From: Alopecurus myosuroides
Lineage: Eukaryota > Streptophyta > Magnoliopsida > Poales > Poaceae
NCBI GenBank assembly: GCA_028641055.1
Contig: CM054060.1
Location: forward strand, 161,918,696 to 161,982,695
Length of the DNA: 64,000 nucleotides
Direction: 5' to 3'
In this document: positions 33,656-45,394 of the stretch, one piece after another
Layout: every line of letters begins with the position of its first letter
Position numbering within the stretch: the stretch's first letter is position 1
The notes under the pieces: model-generated
What the model was told of the DNA's origin: nothing
The model's database searches: none
What the model saw: the letters and a program-made list of their open reading frames with translations, nothing else
Position numbers and translations under genes: made by a program

Positions 33656-34130
33656 GACGACACCACTAATAAGGGATTGCGCCCTCGCAATCCACCTGCT
33701 AACCCGGGAGGGAAAAGAGGTTCGACTATCGATTCTTCGTGCTTCCAGTTGATCTCCTCGACACCACTAACAAGGGATTCTTGCTCGGAGTGACGACGAT
33801 GTTCTTCCACCAGAATCTTCCGATGATCGAACCTATTAGGTTAAAGGCTCAGAAAACGTCCACCCACGTAGGATCCTAACACTTTGAAAGATAGACAAGG
33901 GGGAGACTCCAAAACAAATAAGATGGGAGGGGAAATAGAATAGGGATAAGGAGAAAATCAAGAATCCTATTGAGATGTTTCCCAAAATAGTTTAGCAGAA
34001 ATAGTTTTTGACACTCTAGAAACAACGACCGTTAGCGAGGTTAAACCTACAGGCTTTGCGGACCCGTTGCTTCGATAACCATTCGTATCGAAACAATCTC
34101 GGGAATCGGAACCAAGGCTCTGATACCATT
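33656..34130 (-). other. Internal domain of the LARD element, 475 bp, non-coding
   Basis: Between the LTRs lie only the primer-binding site and about 450 bp without an ORF. A short direct repeat, GACACCACTAA(T/C)AAGGGATT, occurs at about 33659 and 33761. No clear purine-rich polypurine tract is seen next to the 3' LTR (minus strand ...TTAGTGGTGTC before TGTAACACC), which is unusual. Confidence 0.85.
34116..34128 (-). promoter_or_regulatory. Primer-binding site, initiator Met-tRNA
   Basis: On the minus strand TGGTATCAGAGCC begins two bases after the 5' LTR. It is complementary to the 3' end of plant initiator methionine tRNA, the usual primer for plant LTR retrotransposons. This fixes the element's orientation as minus. 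Confidence 0.93.
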
Positions 34131-37100
34131 TGTGACGCCCCGAGATCGGGCACTATGCAGATTTCAGCATTCCCGCCAAAATCCACATAATAACCGATTC
34201 CAGGTTGCCATTTATGATAACATTACAATAGTTCACGAATATTCCACAATTACAACAGAAACAGATAGATACAAGATGACTCAGAAGAGCCAGGGATACA
34301 ACTGATACAATACAAAGATCCAAATAACAGCGGAAGAAACAAACGTCCGGCTACGGACAAGATCCAAATTGGACTAAGAGTCCTGAAGATAACCGAAGGC
34401 GTCCAATCCCTGCCCAGGCCAAGCCGGAGGGATTCCCAAGCTAACGTCGTCAGACTTCAAACCTGTTGACTGCAAGTTGGAATTTGCAGCCACGAAAGAG
34501 ATTCGTGGGTCAGTACGGTTAAGTACTGGCAAGGGGGATAAAACCCATACTCACAAGTTACCGGCGTAGCCAGTCATCACAAGATACAAATACTTTAGGA
34601 TCAACGGAAAGGAAGGGGTTATTGCAAATAATTGACAGCAGGCTGCACTAACCAACTACAGAGAGATACTACCACTTCCAGCTAACAGAAAAGGGATAAG
34701 ATCGAGGATTGTAACCAACTGAAAGATAACTTCAAACAAACCCATCCTGGATCTCGCCCCTTATCCGAAGAAGCAATCCGAGGATAACTCACACCGTGGT
34801 ATTAAAGATGAGTCAAGTTATTGTGTGAATAACCTATTACTAGTCAAAGTATTAATCATTGGGTGAAACATGATTGATCATTAGGTTTAAGTTGTCCTGA
34901 GTACTTGTTAGCCAGTACTTTCACCAAGTAATCCATAACCGCGGAAAACACGGCTTCTCGAGAAGATTTACCCTGCAGGGGTGCACCATAGCAACCGCAC
35001 TCATGAATATCCCGCCAGATGGGATGCCTCCCACCAAGCGGGGCACTCAACACAACCCAACCCTTCTTCGCATCAAGCCCAAAGCACCGCGTGCTGTGCG
35101 TGCGCGGCTAATCGAGCCCCACGAAGAAAAGGGGACCCTCATAGCACTGGAAGACCACGCCGCCCTAAATGCCGACTACGAAAGTTCCACCCGGGTACCA
35201 AGGGCTCGCAAGATCATGCATGCAGCAAATGGAAAGCCCGAACTAGTACGGCGATTTGGACGAGATGCGAATCGAGTCAAACTGAGGGGGAGCCCATACT
35301 CCCCAAATGCGGGTAGCGCGCTCATCATGGATCAGTAGACAAGACCCTTTTCCTAATTAGGGGGTCGACACTAGCGGGCCTCAAAACCACCCTGGGCCTC
35401 CCGCCGGTGCCTTATCATCAAGTTTATTATTAATAGTAACATTAGCATGTTTGATTGATTGATTCAACATCGAGCCCCCGGAACATAAAGAAGTAATAAC
35501 AGAAAGTAACGGGTAACAGACTCGAGCAAAACAACCTAAGCATGCTAGATAAGAACAGGCACAAACAAAGGCTGTAGGTATGGAGGTGAGGCAATATCAA
35601 GGTTAAGGGATTCATGTGATGGGTTCGTAGCAGAAACAACTACCACTAAGGCTAGCAGAAAAGAATCAGCGGAAAGAATCGGTAACAAGTGATGAAAGGC
35701 AGCCATATGGCATGCAAGTGAGTATACTTGCCTGAGATCCCGCAAGGTAGCAGAACTTGTCGTTGCTCACATCATCTCAACGTCCTATCCGCGAAGAAGC
35801 AACGAACCTCGAACAAACACCGGATGCAACAATTACTACTACGGCAAAAGATCCGGCATGATCCTATTTTATATGCATGACATGGCAAGATGCAACGGGG
35901 GAAACAACTTAAGCAATTTAATCGGAACCGGAGTCCCGAGAAATAGGAATTGGTTCAAGTTGTTTAGCTAACCATCAATTTAAATGTTGTTTAGCATGGC
36001 AAACCATAAAGTAGGTGAGTTAGGCAATTTAAATGGAATGTGGCAACAGCTGGAAAATAATTAGCCCACACATTCCATATGTTGTCATATAGGTGAACAT
36101 GCATAACAAGATCTAAAATGCACAAGATAAGATGCAAACAGAGATATGGATGGCATGAACATATTAATGACTGGAAACTGATTGGAAAACATATTTTATT
36201 GGTTGAGAAACCATTTTAAATGAATTAGTTGAGAACATTACCAATTTTAAATGCATTAAATAAGAGGTGAAACAATTATTCAATTTAAATGTGGCAAACC
36301 AGAAAACAAAGTTGATATCCAAGGGTGGCATTTGATTTTGGATGAAAAACATGTTTTGAGTATTTAATTTGGAGCAACCATTAGAAAGTTATTAATTATG
36401 CCATTTAATTAACCAATTTAAGGATTAGTAAATAACATTAATTTTAATTGCCCAATTTGCAAAACAAAGTTGATAAACAGAAAGTTCATTGAATTTGGAC
36501 TGAAAAACATATTTTATTAAAGTAGGGCGTTGCCACTGCGGTACTGCCGCGGTCGTGATGGACTACGGGTGCGACTGAAGAAGAGGTGAAATTTTGGGGG
36601 TTTTCTGAACCTCGAACAGAACAAGAAGCAGATTTGCTTCCGATTGTGACAGAGCAGACAAGATGAAGAGATCGTTGCGTCGCGGTGGTTCGCGGATATG
36701 TGCGATGTGGAGGCGGTGTGCGTGCATCGGGCGGGTGTGTGGTGTGCCTGTACAGGAGAAAAGCGAGGGAGGAGGGGAAGGTGTCGATCGCAACTGCTGC
36801 TGCTGTCTAGTTGTTTCTGACGAACAACACATCCAGGAACAGAGGAACGAGCGACGAACAGAGGAAGAGGGCGGCGAATCGGGGCAGTACCTGGTGATGG
36901 AGCCTTCAGAGATCTTGGTGAGGGATGTGTGCTGGTTCCATTCCCGGGGTCAGTCCTTCCTCGAGGTGACCGTGCCCACCGGTGGTGAGGGGAGAAGATG
37001 GTGGCCATAGTCTGTGGGTGGGTTGCAGAGTTCAGTCAACGAACCAAAAGAGAGGATGGAGGTAGATGGCGGCGATGTGGGAAAGAGGAGGGTAGAAGTT

Positions 37101-37957
37101 AGGGTTTGGGAGGGGAGAGGGTGCTGGGTAGATAAGGGGAAGGAGCTTGGTACGGCAGCTCATCCATGGGGTGGGGATCGATCACACGGCTGTTCTTCGT
37201 TCGTACAGGATGACAGCGACATGAGGAAGAAAGACAGAAAAGATAGAGGGGTATGGGCCAGCAGGTTTGGTGGGCTTTGGGAAAAAAAATTGAGAGGATG
37301 GGGTTTGGGCTGGTTCCCTCTCCTCTCTCTTAGGCTTTATTTTTTCTATTAGTTGATTTTTTTGCAAAGAAGAAAAGAGAGAGAGAGAGAAGGGTTAGGG
37401 TTTTATTTTTGGGTTTATAAATACATTTGGTTATTTCGCAAAACAGCACACATAACAGTAATGTTAATCAAAAAGTTAAATTGTTGATTTGATTTCTATT
37501 TTGTTATTTGAATTCCAAAATAAGGTTGGGGTGTTTAGTTGATAGTTAGATTTTTATTATTTTGCAAAACAACAACAACAAGGTAGTTAAAAGGTAATTC
37601 AACAACTTGAAAATAGTAATTGGATATTAATTGGTTAGGTGATTTTTTCAAATAGGGTTTGGTTGGAAATTTGGAGTTAAACAAATTTTATTTAATAAGC
37701 CACAAGCAATTATACAACCTTATTGAAATTAGTTTGTTTGCCAAATTTTAATTTTTTTCAAACCCATATTGAGATATGATAAATAAGATTGATTGGATTT
37801 GAATGCTTGGAATTTGCCATTAGGGTTTTGAACAATTTAAATTGTTTGGAAGTTTTGAGTGGTTTGGAAAACATGATGCAATGCTTATGATGCATGGGAT
37901 GCAAAACAAAAGAAAACAAACAACTTTCTAGCCTAAGGTAACACCCCAGGTGTTACA
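34131..37957 (-). repeat. 5' LTR of the LARD element (3827 bp, internally deleted)
   Basis: Aligned by eye with the other LTR, it differs by roughly seven substitutions, two short homopolymer/GA length changes and one 480-bp deletion replaced by AAA at 36519-36521. Ends and flanks are intact. Confidence 0.93.
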
Positions 37958-38417
37958 CATGTCGACCGATTTATAGGCATATATCGACTGATTTATCTTA
38001 TCGGTCAGACACCAAGAAGGAATAAATCGACCGATTTATCGGAATATCGGAAAATATCTTGAATAGCGGTTGCCGGTGTCGGTGGGTGCGCACGGTGGTG
38101 TGTGGTGCTGGTGGGTGCTGAGGTGTCGGACCGCTGGTCGACCAGTTCTGGTGTGTCATACATCGGGTCGGTGGTCGTGCTCGATGGTGTGAGGTTGCGA
38201 GGTTCTTGGGCGACGTTGAAGTGGCGGCGGCAACCATTAGCATGTGCGCCAGACTAGGGCCAGGTGTGCGTAGGTCTCGAGGCGGCTTTATGGACCCATA
38301 TGGGCTGGAGCCCTACGTGTCGTCGTGCCCGCCACACTTGTTGTTTGACGACTTTCGAAGAGTCTCCTCTTCCATGCATGGCGGCCTTGGAGGATTCTCA
38401 TGTCCACGTATCTTTTA

Positions 38418-38807
38418 GGGCCTGGATCAAAGGAATTTCATATGAATTCTAGAGGATTCGAAACCATAGGAATTTTTCCTATGGAATGCCTTTGGATTGT
38501 GGGATTGACACCATCAAATTCCTAAGGAATATATTCATTTGCCATCTATTCCATAGGAATCCCAACATGAGGTCCAACCTCTTTTTATTTTTTTTCTTTG
38601 AGAAGTCCAATGCACTCATACTCTATCTCTCTACTCTCTATCCCCATTTCTGTAAAATTCCTGTGTTTGTTTCCTGCGCGCCATCCAAAGACATCTCTTA
38701 CGAAATTCCTGTGTTTTGAAATCATGTAGGAATTGAAATGCATGACATTGCAATCCTTTGTTTTTCCTATTCCTATGTTTTGAAAATCCTTTAAACCAAA
38801 GAGGCCC
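38418..38807. mobile_element. Tourist-like (PIF/Harbinger) MITE, 390 bp
   Basis: Starts GGGCCTGGATCAAAGGAATT and ends CCTTTAAACCAAAGAGGCCC, imperfect inverted termini with the classic GGGCCT start. TTA is duplicated at 38415-38417 and 38808-38810. Internal CCTATGG/CCATAGG arms support a foldback structure. No transposase coding. Confidence 0.85.
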
Positions 38808-38810
38808 TTA

Positions 38811-39300
38811 GGGGTGAGCAGGGGCTCGGGAGAAATCCATGTTGGCATGACTGGCACCGACGATGTGGCGCTTGTGGGCAATGTCGGAGCTTGAGCCAAA
38901 ATCCTAGAGGGGGTGGGGGCAAAATGGGCCGGGAGCGAAACAATGAGATTTAGGCTAATTTTAGTGGATAATGGGCCAAAATCTGTAAATATTAGGCTGT
39001 AACTTCATGGGCTAGGGGAGAAGGGGAGTGACAGCCCATTTCACCCCCCACGAAGCTTCGCTGCTGCTTGTGGACATCGCAATTCCTCCTTGGAGAGTGT
39101 CAAGGATAGCCCATCTAATCGCATGTGAGTGCGAGGGGAAACCCTAGGACTAACTTGCTGGTCTGGGAAATAGCATCATGATGATGTCACGTCCCTCCTT
39201 GGAGATGCTGCCTTGATATTCTGTGATCCGTGGGGGCATGAAGTTCTGGTAGAAAAGTTCAGAGGGCGCAATGGAGGTAGGGTGTCTTCTTGCTTCGCCG
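38811..39300. other. Unassigned sequence
   Basis: No repeat termini or credible ORFs. Mixed composition. Confidence 0.35.
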
Positions 39301-40926
39301 TTAGAGCATCTCAACCAACACCCCCGAATTCCCCCCAATGGCCCATTGGTGGTCCGGACCAAAAAAACCGCCCACAATGGCAACCCCCCCCCCCCAGAGT
39401 AGTCCGCCCATCTAATATATGTCCGACACCTCGGCCCACCCGCCAAAATTGGTGGCCTGCCTGGGGCGCCGGACATTCTCCGATCAGCCCACTCGATAGG
39501 AGGGCCCGCTCGTCATAGACACAGAAAACACAAAATATTTTGTTCACATATGACGGTAGAGGCATTCGTTGCACATGTTATTTTTGTACATATATATAAG
39601 ACGAAATTTAAAAAACGACGCCCTCCCTAAAGTTCTAATCGTCGTCCTCCTCTGAAGAGGGAGGCAGCGGAGTTCCAGGCTCCTCCTGCTCCGGCGTCAG
39701 CGGTGGTCGAGATCGAGGAGGCGGCATCGCAGGAGCCGCGGTTTGTGCCCATGGCGGTGCAAACCACTACGGGTCTACACCGCGCAAGGCTTCCTCTCAT
39801 GAGGGCCAAGCCTCCCACTGGTCTGCAGCCATGTATGGGGCTGACAGCGGGTCCTCGGCTGCAGCGGATCCTCGGCGATCTTCTCCTTGTCGCCCGACAG
39901 CACGTCATTCATCTCCGGCAGCGCCATTGCGTGGATGATGGTGGGAGATTTGTGCCAGAGTTTGAGACCGATGGTGCGCCTAAAAAGGGCTCAATGGGAT
40001 GGGGTGCACCGTCTCCCGAGGCGACACGGTTGCAGGCAGGCGAGGCAACGCGGCGGCAGAAGGGGAAGCGACGCCGCCATTTCCCCACGCATCCATGTCC
40101 CAACGACGCCCACGTCCCAATGCGTGGCGGAGACCGAGGAGCCACCACTTCCCTACGATGCCCACGATCCCTATAAAATCCCCTCTCGCTGGAGTGGGAA
40201 TCATCTTTGCCCCTCCCCTACCCCTCATCATCCAAATCTTAGCGATAGCCAGAACTCCAAAAGGCGGCTGTGGTGGTCGTGGTGGTCGCGGCGGCCGTGG
40301 CGGTGTAGGTAACGACGAAGGACTCGCCCTCCCTGAGTTCTTTGTCCACCTCTTCAAACCATTGGGCAACCTCCCGAGGCTACCCGATAGAATCGCCGCC
40401 TGACTCATAGGCAACGAGCCGGAGTATTTCACACTGCAGCCGGAAGAGTGCCCCAACCGCGTGGACGCCATTGTGGTGAGGCACTACGGCGAGTTGTTCC
40501 TCGGGAACGGTTGGACGGCGTTCACCCGCATTTACCACCTGCGGTTGGGCTGGATGCTCACCTTCCACTACGACAGGGCCAACCTTGCGGATCAAGATCT
40601 TCGACGGCACCATACTCCGCCCCGACTGCTACCAGGACAGCGAGGCCGAGCATGGTGAGGCCGAGAGTAGCGACGACGAGGACAACAACGACGAGGAGTA
40701 GTAGTTAGGGTGCTACGACGCTTGTTGTTATTTTCGGTCAAAAAAATTCAATGAAAATTAAACCTTTTGCATATAGACTATATGTTGTTCTAGTTCTACA
40801 AATTCCCAACTGTTTGATTGGGTCGTCGATTAGGGTGTCGACGTTTAGCGGGTCGCTGTTTTAGACGACACCCACTAAATTCACGGACACACGTCCGGCA
40901 CCCCAAGGGGGCACCATTGGAGATGC
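39301..40926 (+). mobile_element. Probable TIR DNA transposon carrying a B3-domain pseudogene
   Basis: Left end TTAGAGCATCTCAACCAACA and right end GGGGGCACCATTGGAGATGC are imperfect inverted repeats (GCATCTC(A/C)A...). This TTA/GAGCATCTCCA style is typical of small Harbinger-like elements in Triticeae. The right terminus is worn and no clean TSD is present, so boundaries are tentative. It contains a C-run (39387-39399) and the B3-like gene. Confidence 0.42.
40255..40701 (+). pseudogene. B3 DNA-binding-domain protein, broken by a stop and a frameshift
   Basis: After a Gly/Arg-rich repeat (GGRGGRGGRGG) the frame reads LALPEFFVHLFKPLGNLPRL, PDRIAA, a TGA at 40400-40402, then LIGNEPEYFTLQPEECPNRV, DAIVVRHYGELFLGNGWTAF and TRIYHLRLGWMLTFHYD. 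That is the B3 fold signature: N-terminal FF...LP strand, then (F)LGxGWxxFxxxxxLxxGxxLxFxYD. One extra base near 40590 shifts the frame into IKIFDGTILRPDCY, the last B3 strand, and an acidic tail with stop at 40699-40701. B3 proteins are plant-specific transcription factors; this copy looks non-functional as sequenced. It resembles REM-type B3 genes most. Confidence 0.68.
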
Positions 40927-42060
40927 CGGACACAAATAAAATGGATGGCCGTGGAGACTGCCGGGCATTTTTTTTGTTATAGCCCTAGTTTTTTTTGCAA
41001 TTGAGCTCGTATATGATTTTTTTCTTATAGTAAAGCGGGATTTCTTGGAAAACTGCAAAATGAATCCCCTAAATGGTAATTTGTGATTTGTGCGACACAT
41101 GAAGCATTACCTGATGGAAGCTGCAATTTCTCTCCAAGCTTCCGCGTACGGCGACATCAAAATCAAATCTACCTTCTGGTTCGTCAACAGGGTCTTGGGG
41201 TCTTGGCAGCAGGACGTGCGCGTACGTAGGCGGAGCCCGACAAGGAATCATTTCACGTCAGAAACAGAAGCTGCAGGCACATGCCGGTTCTAGTACAGCC
41301 AGACAGGATAGGACGCTTACTGCCTGTGTCATGTTTGGTCTCACGCGCGCGGCACGGAGGAGAGGAGAAGAACCGCCACGACGGAACATTTCTCCCGGTC
41401 GGTACCCACGTACGTTATCGCTCTACCGGTACGACCAGATCTTTACAAATCGTACCACTTTGCAAATCCGTGCGTGATACGTACCAAGTTGCTTCTTTTT
41501 CCCAACGGAAAATCCTGTGCTTCTTACCGGCCAAGAAAAGGTTCGGGTCCCGCACGTACGTATGAACCCCTACCAATCCAGCTGTAAGTTTCTTTGTGGA
41601 AGGGGGAGTTAAAGTCAATTTTTTTAAAAAAATTGGACCAAATACTTACATAATACTATAAATTAATAATATTTCCTTTGAAACATCGCAAAAGACTTGC
41701 CATTTTCATCAATTAAGAAGAAAGACAGGTGGTCGGTTAATTAGCGGATAACCGGCCAAAAAAACCGGTACAGACACCCTCGCCGACCGTCATGGAACAT
41801 GACCGTCGCGAGGACACACGACCACCCTAGCTACCAGGTGCAAACTCCACACACCACTAAAGATGGTGTCGAAACCGAGGTTGCCCACCTGAGTCATCAT
41901 CACACCATCGAGGGCAATTTAATAATATTAGAATCATCATAAAAATATTTTAATATTATAAGCATTTGATGTTATATATGTTAATATTTTTCAGATATAT
42001 TTGGTCAAACTTGTAGAGTAAATTAAAAATAGTGGAGTCTCTTAATTAAAAGGACTTGAA
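40927..42060. other. Unassigned sequence with promoter-like ACGTACGT motifs
   Basis: 41400-41570 has several ACGTACG motifs and mixed GC. A minus-strand frame (41251-41069) looks weakly protein-like (DPVDEPEGRFDFDVAVRGS) but has no recognised domain. The remainder is AT-rich. Confidence 0.35.
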
Positions 42061-42062
42061 AC

Positions 42063-42180
42063 GATTGTAAGTTGAGCGCGTTTTGTAACCAAGAGGAGAC
42101 TCTTCAAAATCTTGTCATCTATTGTCATTTTGCGCATTTGGCTGATTTTTATCCGGATAGCTTTTGGCGCTCTATACATC
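42063..42180 (+). mobile_element. LINE zf-RVT remnant
   Basis: Reads SAFCNQEETLQNLVIYCHFA, matching the CxxC...HLFxxCxFA core of plant LINE tails, then decays. Very short and truncated on both sides. Confidence 0.55.
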
Positions 42181-42329
42181 ATATGTGTTACTTGGCTTCA
42201 AGGGAGTACTTTGCACTCACAATGTTTAATTTGTTAGTGTTAGTGCATTGTGTTGGTTCATTCGGCTTTCCTGTAATAATGTTTTCATGTAAAGATATAT
42301 TGAGGGCCTTTATTCCAAGGTTTGCCCAG

Positions 42330-43680
42330 GCAAGGAACGACGCAGGCTCGTCTCTCCCGTCCTGGCGCGGGGCTCTCCCTCGGGCGAACCCTAGTCGCCG
42401 CCGCCGCCCTCCTCTCGTCCTCTAGCCGCCGCCGCCGGCCGCGTCCCCTCCCCTCCTCCTCCTCCCTCTCCCTCCCCCTCCTCCGTTAGGCTCGCGCCGC
42501 CCCCGTGCGGGCGGCCGGGCCGAACCTCCGCCCATGCGGTCCCTCCTCCTGCCGTCCCCTCCCGGCTGCTGCCGGCGTGCGCCGCCGTGCTAGCCCCGTG
42601 CGGTGCCGGTGGCAGTCGGCCCTCCTCTACCCGGCGCGCGGGAGCCCGAGCACGGCGGCGACTCCTCTGGCGGCGGTGCTCCTTGGTCGACTGCGGTCCG
42701 GAGCGTTGCGGGTGGTCTTCGTGGCGGTGGCGCCGCCAGTTGGTGGCGGGGAGCCGTGGTGGCCTGGGCCCGAGCGGCTGGTCGCCGGCGTGCGGCCAGT
42801 TGGGTTCTCAAGCTCAGCTCGGATCTAGGCCAGATGGGCCCGATCTGGGCTTGGGCGGGCCGCCTGTCGGCACCCCCGGTGAACGTGCGGTGGAGTAGGG
42901 ATTTGTGCTAGGGTTGGCGGCGTCGGTGGTGCCCTTGCTGCAGGGCGGCGGCAGGGCTTTACGGGCCCTTTTGGGCTCGTCCGGGCCAGTGCAGGCCTGG
43001 TGTGCTCTGCTGCTGCATCCGGTCGGCTACTGCCGTTTGGCGGGGGAGGCAGGTCCCTCCCGCGTGCCACTGTACCGCTGACCTTCGCTGAGGTTCCCTC
43101 TACCTAGTTCTACCGGCCTTGCGACTTGGATCACGGTGAGACGACGAAGATGACTGCAAAATCGTGGTGGCGTGCGTTGGTGGACGGCGAGATTGGTGGA
43201 GCTTTCTGGAGCGTCCGACGGCGTGTTTTTGTTGGAGGTCAGGAGAACTCCCTGTCGTTTCGGCTCTGACGCGGTGACACCTGGGGGTGCCACCTTCCTT
43301 CTTGAAGGGCGTCGGCTACCTCTTTCCCACCCACCAGTGTACCGGGGGAAACCCTAGGACACGTTCCGAGTTATCCTTGGAACTGTCCGGGCAGCAGCGA
43401 CGTCATCGTCGTTCCCTTCTTGGAGGTGCTGCTTGGTGCGTGGCAACTCAGAATGTTAGGAGCGGGGTGGAAATTCCTAGGAGGGCGCAGCGGTTGCGAG
43501 TCATCTTTGTTTTCGTTGAACCGCCGTTGCCAGCATTGTTTTCTCTTCTTTGTTCTTTTCGTTTTCTTTTGGGTATGATGTTGTGCTGTTTCGCTCCAGC
43601 ATTGGCCTGTCTATTGTTTCGGTTGGTTGCTATATTAATATAGCGGGGCGAAACCCTGTTTCGTGTAAAGATAAATTGTC
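42330..43680 (+). mobile_element. GC-rich non-autonomous retroelement-like sequence
   Basis: A very GC-rich 5' half (42410-43100) is followed by a T-rich 3' part ending in TATATTAATATAGCGGGGCG, AAACCC. That AT microrepeat plus GCGGGG(C)GAAA ending is seen on many Triticeae LINE-like elements. No RT coding is present; the ORFs in the GC-rich part are compositional. Termini are not defined. Confidence 0.35.
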
Positions 43681-43689
43681 GAACTCTTT

Positions 43690-44880
43690 GTAGAGATCGT
43701 GTACTCTTGTGATGGCATGATACCATCAGATATGTTACGTTCCACATTTTTTGCTTTCACCAAATTCCTACAAATATCGTTCCACTATAATAATACACTA
43801 ATGTATGGTAGAGTTTTCAATCTAGACAAAAATGAGTTGGTTGGTGGAGGATTTCTAAGGAGTAATCCCACCAAAGTCAAAGTAGCAGACAGACTATCGA
43901 GAATTTTTCGGGATCTACAATAATTCCCTCCAATCATTTAGAATACACTCCATACACACTAAAGGTAAAAAAAAAAAAAAAAGTAGCGGGTAGCATCACA
44001 CAGAACATCCACTTTGACTCCACTACAATTGGCATCGACGTATTTTTCTAAGTAATCTAAGAATACCACGGTTTGTAAAGTAACTGGAGCCTTAAATAAT
44101 TTGAAGTGTTCGGATGGTGGTTTTCAAAAGTGAGGTGTTCCTCCAAAATGGCAATTTCTTGCCGTATTCAAAAACTTTAGCCCTGAATTTTATCTTTCTA
44201 AGCCAAGAAACTGAAGTATTCGTCGTCCTAGCATGGAAATACTACGGTTTTGCTCCTCTGCGGTTTTGAAAACAACGAGCTGTCAAACACGGGCTTGACA
44301 AATTCACGCAGAAATCCAAAGCCACAGACGATCGTCGTGCCAAGCTCCGGCCATATCGCAGTTATCGCGCATCTCCCCATTCCTCTCCTCTCCTCCTTGA
44401 GGTAGAAATGCCCTTGCTTGCTTTTGCTGGCAACAGTGAACAGAGCGCAACACCGCTTTTGCCGCCGCAACCATGCATGCGGTGCCTACGCCATGAAGGA
44501 AACACAGACACGCACATACTGCTCCCCTGTTGTTGCGACAGGAAGAGAATGGCTTCTTTAATTCTGGCACACTGGCAGGCTTGGCGTCGGGAAGATTTGG
44601 CTGCTGGGCTCTTTTCTAGCGAAGCACCAACCTTGGAATCTGTGCCGGCCGGGGGAGGGGAACAAGAGATTTATCACCATGAATTGCTCTGCGCTTCGAC
44701 ACTGCAGGCTGCAGCAGGGTACTGTTCCAACCTTCCTCTGTCCCTCAGCGCACGCGCGCGGAATGAACTGAGACCTCTGTTCCCCGATCGACCTTTTCAG
44801 CGCACGTCCACGGCTCCGCATCGTGATTCTAGGTCAAACTTCACGGTGAAATCCTAATTCATGCGAAAACTCAATTTTTT
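43690..44880. other. Unassigned sequence
   Basis: Contains a poly(A) run at about 43966-43982 that may mark a retroelement tail. A 149-codon ORF at 44408-44857 lacks any recognised domain or codon signal. Nothing further supported. Confidence 0.35.
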
Positions 44881-44885
44881 TTTTG

Positions 44886-45232
44886 GCTTCCGAGCTCCGG
44901 TGCTTCCTCTGTTTAAAACAAATCAAAAACATTATTTACAAGTTTCAACAACAACAAAAATAGCCTACCAACGTGCAAAATCACAATACGGAATTCTTGA
45001 TATCACGAGCTGCACAAAAATAACAAAAATCTCACAAAATTTGGAGATTTTAAACACTATATTATTATAGGTCTATACAATTGTCATTTTTGTGCAGCTC
45101 AAAATACAATGCTTTTCATATTTTATTTTTGCACGTTTGTACAATAAATCATTTGAATATATCAAGATTATTTGAATTTTGAACTTTTTTCTTAATGGAG
45201 AGAACACCGAAACTCGGGTGCACGAGAAACTG
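44886..45232. mobile_element. MITE-like foldback element
   Basis: Imperfect terminal inverted repeats: left CCGAGCTCCGGTGCTTCCTC, right GAGAACACCGAAACTCGGGT (reverse-complementary with mismatches). An internal inverted pair, GAGCTGCACAAAAATAAC (45008) and TTTTTGTGCAGCTC (45088), strengthens the foldback. AT-rich core, no coding, no clear TSD. Confidence 0.5.
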
Positions 45233-45394
45233 TAAAAACACCTATGTAGATAGAGTGCCAAGACACAAATTATGCTGTTGGGATAAAAAAGTCAATCGCT
45301 GTATCTTTCGGTCGTGTACACGTCTTCATAAAATGGTCGCGGCGACTTCACACGTTGCAACGGTGAACAAGAATGAAGCGTAGTTGTACTCGTG

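Larger units (their letters stand above)
29349..37957 (-). mobile_element. Complete LARD-type non-autonomous LTR retrotransposon, young
   Basis: Two near-identical long direct repeats flank a core of only about 475 bp. On the minus strand the element runs 5' LTR (37957-34131), primer-binding site, core, 3' LTR (33655-29349). LTR ends are TGTAACACC...GGCGTCACA. A perfect 5-bp TSD CATGT flanks it (29344-29348, 37958-37962). There is no gag or pol; ORFs of 60-230 codons inside the LTRs show no domains. It must rely on proteins from another element. It inserted into a unique-looking sequence whose halves are 28860-29348 and 37963-38417. Confidence 0.93.

Noticed and set aside
29353..37957. Tandem segmental duplication of 29349-33655 and 34131-37957
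   Set aside because: TG/CA ends, an initiator Met-tRNA primer site and the CATGT TSD show they are two LTRs of one element.
42503..43070. Arg/Pro/Gly-rich ORFs in the GC-rich retroelement-like region
   Set aside because: Compositional; three frames are open together and no domain is visible.
44408..44857. 149-codon plus-strand ORF with several Cys
   Set aside because: No recognised domain, equally long antisense ORFs overlap it, and there is no splice or promoter context.
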